Origin: Bacillota bacterium
GTDB lineage: Bacteria > Bacillota > Clostridia > Lachnospirales > Lachnospiraceae
DNA: 11,712 nt
NCBI GenBank assembly: GCA_023389295.1
Contig: JAEWEO010000130.1
Span: forward strand, 1 to 11,712
Reading direction: 5' to 3'
Below the pieces are notes generated by a model, which saw only the letters and a list, made by a program, of their open reading frames with translations, had not been told where the DNA came from and ran no database searches. Of this stretch, positions 6,511-11,712 are shown piece after piece. The stretch's first letter is position 1. Every line of letters begins with the position of its first letter. The translations under genes were made by a program, and so were the position numbers.

Positions 6511-6780
6511 CTGAAGTTTCTATGTTAGAGGTAGCAAAATCTCAAGCACGTTGCCCCTAGAAACTTGCGGGACCCATGAACAAAAATTCCATATAAGCTT
6601 AAATAAATCGGAGAGTTGATAGGAGAAGTTGAGCCAAAAAACTGCTGCCATAGAGCATAAAGGCACTGTTTTGGAACCAATTTCATCGTGAATGAAAACA
6701 TCCCCACGTTAAAGTATGGACATATGTTCCTGACATGGATGTTCATTCTTATCGTAGCGATTATTGTACTGAAGTTACTT
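6511..6780. other. Non-coding stretch between convergent genes
   Basis: About 270 bases follow the terminator without a supported gene. A 73-codon leftward frame (6525-6746) has no ribosome binding site and no family resemblance; a hydrophobic 47-codon rightward frame (6724-6867) is mostly antisense to the coiled-coil gene. The composition is somewhat less AT-rich than the nearby intergenic sequence (for example CACGTTGCCCC and CTTGCGGGACCC), as in a decayed insertion or extragenic repeat, but no ends or target duplications are visible. Confidence 0.35.
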
Positions 6781-7722
6781 TTACATATCCACCTTAGAAA
6801 TTACTTGTTCCAACTTTTGCTTCGTGTAGGCGTATTCTTGGTTAACAGTAGAGAAAAGACCATTTAATCTATTAATCACGTCAATAACCTGCTGTTTTGT
6901 CTGTTTCACTTGATTTTGAGACTGGTTAATCTTATCAAGTACAGCCCAGTCTGCAAACAATCCATCAAAGAAATAATCGGCAAAGCGCAAGAAACCATCA
7001 ATATTTACTTGTATATCTCCATGAATTTCTACATCTGCCAGCTCTGTTTTAAAACGGCGCAGTTCTATTTGCAACGTATTTACTGCATTCTGAGCATCAT
7101 CCAAATGACCATGTTTAGCAAGGTCTGAAATCATACCTCCACCGATCAAATCCCAGGTACCCCATCCCTCTGCACTCTCCAAGCTGGATAATATTTTCTC
7201 TGTTGTACTTAGTGCAGATTGTCCTGCAGCAATTGCTTCCTTCAGTTCCTTTTTACTATCTGTTATTTCTACAAGTTTTTCTTCTAGCCAAAGAATGTTT
7301 TCTAGTTCCGGATGATTTGCTGTTTTGATAGCTTTTGCTTTTTCCTGCAAAACTTCTTCATACCGTTCCTTACTCCATTTAATGGAATGAAGTTCTGATT
7401 CATAACGCTTTATATCATCCTCTACTGCTCTAAGTTCACCTGCGGCAGTATCATATTTTACTTTTGCTAGATAAGCTTCTTGCTTCTCTATTTCCAGACG
7501 TTCACCTTTTTTCCCAATCATACTGTAATACAAGGCCGAAAGACTTTTTCCTTCTAGCTTATTCACATCCAACTGTTCTTTATTTGCTTCCCTTTCTAAA
7601 TCATGTACTTTTGAAGTAAGGTCTTTTTGTTGTATTTTTAAGTCTTTTAGCAGGTCTTCTAGACGTTTTTTCCTTGCCATTGAATGACGAAGTTCTTCCA
7701 ATTGTTCATTAAATCTTATCAT
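6781..7722 (-). CDS. Conserved-looking coiled-coil protein of unknown function
   Basis: This 313-residue, highly charged protein is almost wholly helical. Heptad-type Leu/Ile/Lys/Glu patterns run through residues 1-60, 74-185 and 262-313. The helices are broken by a Gly-rich turn at 186-206 (GWGTWDLIGGGMISDLAKHGH) and by an aromatic patch at 240-260 (GFLRFADYFFDGLFADWA). The Gly-rich turn looks like the conserved core of a family of Firmicutes hypothetical proteins, but I cannot name it. There is no signal peptide or membrane span, so it is cytosolic, perhaps a structural or scaffold protein. The ATG has AGGGAG 8 bases upstream. It stands alone between convergent and same-strand neighbours, with no visible functional tie to the hydrogenase. 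Confidence 0.8.
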   Translation of the reverse strand: MIRFNEQLEELRHSMARKKRLEDLLKDLKIQQKDLTSKVHDLEREANKEQLDVNKLEGKSLSALYYSMIGKKGERLEIEKQEAYLAKVKYDTAAGELRAVEDDIKRYESELHSIKWSKERYEEVLQEKAKAIKTANHPELENILWLEEKLVEITDSKKELKEAIAAGQSALSTTEKILSSLESAEGWGTWDLIGGGMISDLAKHGHLDDAQNAVNTLQIELRRFKTELADVEIHGDIQVNIDGFLRFADYFFDGLFADWAVLDKINQSQNQVKQTKQQVIDVINRLNGLFSTVNQEYAYTKQKLEQVISKVDM

Positions 7723-7773
7723 ACATTTTCTCCCTAAAATTCAAATTTTCCTCTATGTCTAATGAAATACTTA

Positions 7774-7785
7774 CCAAATATTTGG
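7774..7785. promoter_or_regulatory. Perfect palindrome CCAAATATTTGG in the leader of the coiled-coil gene
   Basis: A 12-base perfect palindrome lies about 52 bases before the ATG at 7722 and 14 bases downstream of a minus-strand TATAAT (7799-7804). The matching -35 (TAGTAA) is poor. The location suits an operator for the coiled-coil gene, but a 12-base AT-rich palindrome can arise by chance. Confidence 0.25.
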
Positions 7786-7990
7786 GGTTATTAAAACTAT
7801 TATATCATTCTAATTCTGTAATTACTACATTCTTATTTGCGCGCTAAGCAAAGTGATCAAAGCGAATACCAAAACTGGACTATATTCCAATATAGTGGAA
7901 TGGGAGAGTAGACTATCATAATATTACCAAGAAGTAAATATACGTCAATAAATCTAGGATTATTGTTAATAGATGGAGCTATAAGAGTAT
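7786..7990. other. Non-coding region upstream of the coiled-coil gene
   Basis: No gene is supported here. The stretch contains a minus-strand -10-like TATAAT (7799-7804). It also has an 8-bp perfect palindrome ACTATATT-CC-AATATAGT (7879-7896) that overlaps an alternative stem ATTCCA/TGGAAT (7884-7889 with 7896-7901). The two stems cannot form together. Confidence 0.3.
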
Positions 7991-8044
7991 AAAAAATCCC
8001 CTTAAGTAGATTTTGGTTATTTACCTTGTCTACTTAAGAGGGAT
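7991..8044 (-). terminator. Rho-independent terminator of the flavin reductase transcript
   Basis: ATCCCCTTAAGTAGA (7996-8010) pairs with TCTACTTAAG-A-GGGAT (8029-8044): 15 bp with one bulged A and an 18-base loop. On the minus strand it is followed by a run of six T (complement of 7991-7996, partly in the stem). It lies about 90 bases after the reductase stop codon. The region 8045-8132 between stop and stem has no gene. Confidence 0.8.
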
Positions 8045-8132
8045 CATATCAGTCTAACTTTTGGGGGTCGACTCAATATCAAGGGATTTTATATGAGTAA
8101 GAAGGGATTAGCCCCTATCTTTATTCTATTCT

Positions 8133-10505
8133 TTATTTACCCGATACGTATTCTACTGCAATACGCCCAGCTTCTTTACCAGAAGTAAATGCCCAACCCT
8201 GTGCTGCTCCACCATATTTAACATATTCTTTCTTCTCAGTTAGTAAAACACCTATACTATCTGTTCCTACAGCATAAAGACCTGGGATTGATGTTACACC
8301 ATCCTGTTTTAAAACTTCAAAATTCTCATTAATGTTAAGTCCGCCTGAAGTGCTATAAGTATATGGTGTTCCTGTGACTGCATAATAGGGACCTTCGCTT
8401 CCAATACCTTTAAGATAATGTGCTTCTCCCAAATCAGCTCCTTCTGGACTATAAATTCGAGCTGCCTTCTCTATTTCTCCATTAGCAATACCTGTTTCAC
8501 AATATGAATTGTAATTTGCGATACTTTCTTCCAGAGTTGTTGCATCCATGCCAAGTACCTGTGCTAATTCAGCTAAGGTATCTGCTTTATAGACAAATCC
8601 ATATTCCATGGCTTTTTCTAAAACTTCATATATTCTAGGCATTGCTTCATTCGCTGGAACACCACCTTGATTAATAAATAACCCTGTAGATGTATATTCA
8701 AATCCATTTTCTTGTATTTCTTTAATTCGTGTATCTGACCAAATGGTATAATACTCAGGGCCTGCTTTCCATGGGTCCATCATAGCTAAACCACTTTCAT
8801 CGGTAAATCTCGTTCCGTCTTTATCAACTGCAATGGTATCTGGTGCTACAGCCATAATCATTGGGATATCATTCAACGACCATGTTGCTGTACGACCTGT
8901 CCACATATCAGTTTGACCTTCTATTATGTTAACTTCAAAATCATGCATAATTTGAGCTGCTCCACCAATGTGGGTCATAGGTGGAACCCCAATATTGTAT
9001 GTACCTGCACCTTGATCAATTGCCATTTGAATTGTTTTTCCATCATTTTGCGTACTTCCATATACATTCCATGCACCTTTTAGTGGATAGTATTCATCAC
9101 TTAAATATTCATTTAACATATCTGAATTACCAGCGAATCCACCACCTGCTAAAATTACAGCATCAGCATTTATGGTATACTTAGTTCCATCGTATCCAAC
9201 AGCTTTTGCACCAGTTACTATGCCGTTAGCATCCATTATTAATTCTGTACCCTCGGTCTCAAGTAAATACTCTCCGCCAAGATAGGTATAGCGGCTTATA
9301 ATCTTATCAAAATACATTCCAATCGTAGATTTGTCTGTTCCTAATCCATCACCATAATAACTTACAACTTTATAAGGTGTACCAAATCCTGGTAGAGGTT
9401 CTGAAAATGAAAAACCTAATCCCATTAACCAATCTAGTGTTTCTCCGGATTTATTTAACATGACATCAATTAACTCTTCTTTGGCATCCCCTTCGGTATA
9501 AGTCAACCAATCTTCACGCAATGCCTCTTCATCCACAAAATCAGAACCATTTTCTTCTACCATACTTGGTGGATTGATTGCCATAGGTGAACTTGTAAGT
9601 GCTGAAGTTCCACCATATTTTCCAGCCTTATCAATTGCTAATATTTCTACTTTTGATGCATCTTGATGATTAGCTTCATACATTTCTTCAGCGGCACTCG
9701 TTGCAGCTGCTATACCGGAACCACCCATTCCGATTACAAGTATTTTTGTATTCAATACCTTATTCACATCAACAAGTGGAGTATCAACATAGAAGGTTGT
9801 AATAGCCTTGATGTCTGTCCCAGCTGCTACTAATGCTTGTTTCAGCGCATCTTCTGTTGCAGCTTTTACTGCATTGCTTGAAACAGTAGCACCTGTAATA
9901 GCATCTACACTAACTGATTGCAATTCTAGCATACGAGGAATTAATTTTTCTTCCACTGTTTCTAGCATTACTTTTGTTTCTCCATTATCTTGCTCCACTA
10001 CAATGCTTTCAATCGAAGTTTCATTTACTGTTACATATACTGATAATGTCTCAGCTTTTGCAAATCCTTGTGCTACTCCTGTGTAAGTTCCAGGTAGCAT
10101 TTTTACAGAGATATCAGTACTTTCTCCTTTGGCTAAAGCAAGGGCAGCAGTTACTGCTGTTTTAATAGCGTTACTAGTTGTGGTCGCCCCAGATATTCCA
10201 TCCACATCAGCACCCTGTGCTTCCTTAATTGCTTCTGGGAGTTTCTCAATAGCCTTTGATCCTATCCCGTCTGTCTCACTATTGCCTTCCACCAATACTT
10301 CAGTAATATGATTCGCATCAACTGTAATCGTTACCTTTACATCCCCACCAAATCCTTTTGCAACTGCCTCGTATGTACCTGGAGTGTATATACCAACTAC
10401 ATCATCACTATCTGACTTCTGTGGGCTATTCGTTGATGAGCACCCTGTAATTAACATAGAAAATAGGAGCACTCCACTTAATAGCTTTAAAAACTTTCTT
10501 TTCAT
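8133..10505 (-). CDS. Exported lipoprotein flavin reductase: two covalent-FMN domains plus FAD fumarate-reductase-type domain
   Basis: This is a 790-residue protein. Residues 1-22 are a lipoprotein signal (KRKFLKLL, hydrophobic core, LITG-C22), so it should be anchored on the outer face of the membrane. Two FMN-binding domains follow (about 40-127 and 135-228), each ending in a flavinylation motif: DGISGATTT (102-110, acceptor Thr110) and DAITGATVS (201-209, acceptor Ser209). The rest (about 253-790) is an FAD-binding reductase domain with GMGGSG (259-264), GGTSALTSS (298-306) and RFTDE (566-570). Such enzymes reduce C=C bonds of organic acids or other acceptors using extracellular or quinone-derived electrons; ApbE is needed and is not in the window. 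By my alignment, fumarate reductase's catalytic Arg and substrate-binding His and Arg are replaced (see findings). The chosen ATG has GGGAGG upstream; an ATG 63 bases earlier would disrupt the signal peptide. Confidence 0.92.
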   Translation of the reverse strand: MKRKFLKLLSGVLLFSMLITGCSSTNSPQKSDSDDVVGIYTPGTYEAVAKGFGGDVKVTITVDANHITEVLVEGNSETDGIGSKAIEKLPEAIKEAQGADVDGISGATTTSNAIKTAVTAALALAKGESTDISVKMLPGTYTGVAQGFAKAETLSVYVTVNETSIESIVVEQDNGETKVMLETVEEKLIPRMLELQSVSVDAITGATVSSNAVKAATEDALKQALVAAGTDIKAITTFYVDTPLVDVNKVLNTKILVIGMGGSGIAAATSAAEEMYEANHQDASKVEILAIDKAGKYGGTSALTSSPMAINPPSMVEENGSDFVDEEALREDWLTYTEGDAKEELIDVMLNKSGETLDWLMGLGFSFSEPLPGFGTPYKVVSYYGDGLGTDKSTIGMYFDKIISRYTYLGGEYLLETEGTELIMDANGIVTGAKAVGYDGTKYTINADAVILAGGGFAGNSDMLNEYLSDEYYPLKGAWNVYGSTQNDGKTIQMAIDQGAGTYNIGVPPMTHIGGAAQIMHDFEVNIIEGQTDMWTGRTATWSLNDIPMIMAVAPDTIAVDKDGTRFTDESGLAMMDPWKAGPEYYTIWSDTRIKEIQENGFEYTSTGLFINQGGVPANEAMPRIYEVLEKAMEYGFVYKADTLAELAQVLGMDATTLEESIANYNSYCETGIANGEIEKAARIYSPEGADLGEAHYLKGIGSEGPYYAVTGTPYTYSTSGGLNINENFEVLKQDGVTSIPGLYAVGTDSIGVLLTEKKEYVKYGGAAQGWAFTSGKEAGRIAVEYVSGK

Positions 10506-10589
10506 CTTTACTTCCTCCCGCTTAATAAAATGATTTGAAAAACTAAATAATTGATAAAAAGTTAACAATCATTTAGCTGACTCGTCATC

Positions 10590-10620
10590 ATTCTAAACCG
10601 TGTGGCTACAACACGGTCAA
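10590..10620 (-). promoter_or_regulatory. MerR-type promoter and operator of the flavin reductase
   Basis: On the minus strand, TTGACC (10615-10620) and TAGAAT (10590-10595) are separated by 19 bases, over-long for sigma-A. The spacer carries a perfect inverted repeat ACCGTGT-N7-ACACGGT (10597-10617). An elongated spacer with a centred dyad is the hallmark of promoters that MerR proteins activate by DNA distortion, and a MerR gene ends 17 bases upstream. Transcription should start near 10583, with a leader of about 78 bases. Confidence 0.8.
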
Positions 10621-10636
10621 GAGAAAAATAAATTAT

Positions 10637-11422
10637 TTACACTAATATTCGGCACTTTAGCAAATAACCTGTTGTAGTGCGATTACTTTGGTGACAGAAC
10701 ACGCTACATATTATATTTGACTTTGGAGTTATATTCTTCCTTTTCATTTCTAAGAACAATGGTTCAAAATCTTTATAAGTTAAGGAAAGAGGGGTTTCTG
10801 TAACTATCGTCATACAAATACTATCCATTGATGGAAGATATTCTAACTCGTCATATGATTCAATCTGTAGTTTTGATTTACGACTTTCTGCAATATACAA
10901 GACAAGTTCAGCCTTTAACGTATAAGAGTTCCCACTACTATGTATTACATAATCAACCGCAACATGCGTATAAGGGAATGCATTCACAAAGACCTCCAAC
11001 TGTTTTTTACTGATTGAACTACCACTGTATGTGCAGCGATACAGCGTTTTTGATCTTTCTGTAGTAACCAAGTCCTTTGAGATTAGCTCTTGATGAACAT
11101 AATGTTTTATTTCGTTTAGCATATCTAGCTGATGCTGCATTTCCTCTAATTGGAGGGCTAATTCTTTTTCTCTAATCTCTAACTCATCATGAAAGCTTTC
11201 TAAGGTGCTACTGGCTCGTTTCTCTTTCATGCTCGAAAGTGAATGTCCTAAAGAAGCTCCTATTCGTATTACCCATAAATCTAGGACATCCTCATCTGAG
11301 AATTTACGATATCCATTCTCAGATATCTTTGTGGGATAAATTAATCCTTTGTCAATATAATGACGCAATGTTTCCTTCGTTATTCCCGCCTTTTTGCAAA
11401 ATTCTGATTTTGTATATAACAT
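10637..11422 (-). CDS. MerR-family transcriptional regulator with C-terminal effector-binding domain
   Basis: This 261-residue protein has three parts. Residues 1-70 form the MerR winged helix-turn-helix (FCKKAGITKETLRHYIDKGL, then NGYRKFSDEDVLDLWVIR). Residues 75-115 form the dimerising antiparallel coiled coil. Residues about 125-261 form a GyrI/BmrR-like effector domain, which in relatives binds a small organic ligand rather than metal; no metal-binding cysteine loop is seen after the coil. It should bind the dyad at 10597-10617 as a dimer, repressing without ligand and activating with ligand, and so switch on the flavin reductase downstream. The ligand may be the reductase's substrate. 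Its ribosome binding site, AGAAGGA (11435-11441), is 12 bases from the ATG, long enough to suggest weak translation. Confidence 0.9.
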   Translation of the reverse strand: MLYTKSEFCKKAGITKETLRHYIDKGLIYPTKISENGYRKFSDEDVLDLWVIRIGASLGHSLSSMKEKRASSTLESFHDELEIREKELALQLEEMQHQLDMLNEIKHYVHQELISKDLVTTERSKTLYRCTYSGSSISKKQLEVFVNAFPYTHVAVDYVIHSSGNSYTLKAELVLYIAESRKSKLQIESYDELEYLPSMDSICMTIVTETPLSLTYKDFEPLFLEMKRKNITPKSNIICSVFCHQSNRTTTGYLLKCRILV

Positions 11423-11457
11423 TTAATTCACGTATCCTTCTTATTCTTTATGCAGAC

Positions 11458-11487
11458 ATTATACTATTGTCTCTTAGAATAAGGCAA
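11458..11487 (-). promoter_or_regulatory. Candidate sigma-A promoter of the MerR gene
   Basis: On the minus strand, TTGCCT (11482-11487) and a consensus TATAAT (11458-11463) are 18 bases apart. Transcription should start near 11451, about 29 bases before the ATG. No copy of the ACCGTGT dyad is present, so strong autoregulation by the same operator is not indicated. Confidence 0.55.
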
Positions 11488-11532
11488 TCCTAAATACAAA
11501 ACCCCTCCATCATGATTTTCGATTGCTTTGCC

Positions 11533-11670
11533 TTAGTAGGATTGGGGTGTCAAAAGGTCCCCTAAATTGCTCTCTTCGTCAAATAGCACAATAAAGTTCT
11601 CGACCAAGCGATACAGTAGCTCCTTCACTCGCAACACGCTCTCGCTTGAATGAAGTACGTAGTGGTACAT
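11533..11670 (-). CDS. Short 45-codon ORF of unknown function
   Basis: The protein begins MYHYVLHSSESVLRVKELLY, continues with a hydrophobic-acidic stretch (RLVENFIVLFDEE) and ends GDLLTPQSY. Amino-acid use looks natural, with an amphipathic helix and few rare residues, but no family is recognised. A weak AGGA lies just before the ATG within the arm of the palindrome at 11650-11710, so translation could be limited by that structure. It may be a real small protein, the tail of something broken, or part of an extragenic repeat. Confidence 0.35.
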   Translation of the reverse strand: MYHYVLHSSESVLRVKELLYRLVENFIVLFDEESNLGDLLTPQSY

Positions 11671-11710
11671 AAGGTCCTAAAATACAGGACCTAAGTACCA
11701 ACGACTTCAT
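11650..11710. repeat. Long imperfect palindrome at the right edge
   Basis: The left arm (ATGAAGT, then TGGTAC, then AGGTCCT; 11650-11677) pairs with the right arm (AGGACCT, then GTACCA, then ACTTCAT; 11685-11710) around a 7-base loop, with small bulges between the blocks. Total pairing is over 20 bp. No T-run follows on the left side, and the right side is cut by the window end. It could be a terminator, an RNA structure or one end of a repeat element. Confidence 0.55.
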
Positions 11711-11712
11711 AC

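Noticed and set aside
6525..6746. Leftward 73-codon frame after the hydrogenase operon
   Set aside because: No ribosome binding site and no recognisable motif; described as part of a non-coding stretch.
6724..6867. Rightward 47-codon hydrophobic frame resembling a small membrane toxin
   Set aside because: It has no ribosome binding site and its second half is antisense to the coiled-coil gene; hydrophobic frames opposite Lys/Glu-rich coils arise easily.
9808..10311. Several rightward frames opposite the flavin reductase
   Set aside because: They are antisense shadows of the FMN-domain coding sequence, with Ser/Ala/Val-rich low-complexity translation.
10506..10568. Upstream ATG extending the flavin reductase by 21 residues
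   Set aside because: It would bury the lipoprotein signal peptide, and a good GGGAGG site lies just before the internal ATG at 10505.
11650..11710. Integron attC-like recombination site
   Set aside because: The palindrome lacks the paired RYYYAAC/GTTRRRY core sites and no integrase or cassette array is present.

Overview
This low-GC, gene-dense window fits a strict anaerobe of the Clostridia. Lachnospiraceae is my best guess, from codon style, AGGAGG-type ribosome binding sites and gene content; I see no rRNA, tRNA or species marker to settle it. There is no CRISPR array, intact insertion sequence, tRNA or origin.

Layout. Positions 1-2613 are read leftwards. At the left edge are two overlapping flavodoxin-fold genes, the first with a CX2CX2CX7C motif and the second cut by the window edge. 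Before them in the leftward direction come an HD-domain hydrolase and a DUF89/ARMT1-like protein. A 304-base intergenic region with a candidate promoter for each direction separates this block from a rightward operon (2918-6416). That operon holds a hydrogenase maturation endopeptidase, a 40-residue ORF with a near-perfect ribosome binding site, a soluble cytochrome b5-like heme protein with a novel-looking N-terminal extension, and the small and large subunits of a [NiFe] hydrogenase. A hairpin with T-runs on both strands (6451-6510) probably terminates this operon and the convergent gene at 6781-7722, which encodes an all-helical coiled-coil protein of unknown function.

The right third is read leftwards. 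It holds a MerR-family regulator (10637-11422) followed by a 790-residue lipoprotein flavin reductase (8133-10505) with two covalent-FMN domains and an FAD domain. Between them is a textbook MerR-type promoter: -35 and -10 boxes 19 bp apart with a 21-bp dyad over the spacer. This ties the regulator to the reductase. A strong hairpin plus T-run ends the reductase transcript. At the right edge are a 45-codon ORF and a long imperfect palindrome.

How it fits together. The hydrogenase lacks a Tat signal, membrane anchor and diaphorase subunit; its only visible redox partner is the b5-like protein. The small subunit has Asn where most families have the second proximal-cluster cysteine, as in cyanobacterial HupS. 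The large subunit keeps a 15-residue tail after DPCxxCxxH, which the operon's own endopeptidase should remove. The Hyp maturation genes must lie elsewhere. I infer a cytosolic H2-oxidising or H2-sensing module that passes electrons to a b-type heme protein. The flavin reductase is a separate, exported respiratory-type enzyme. As aligned from memory, it lacks the substrate-binding and proton-donor residues of fumarate reductase, so its substrate is probably something else.
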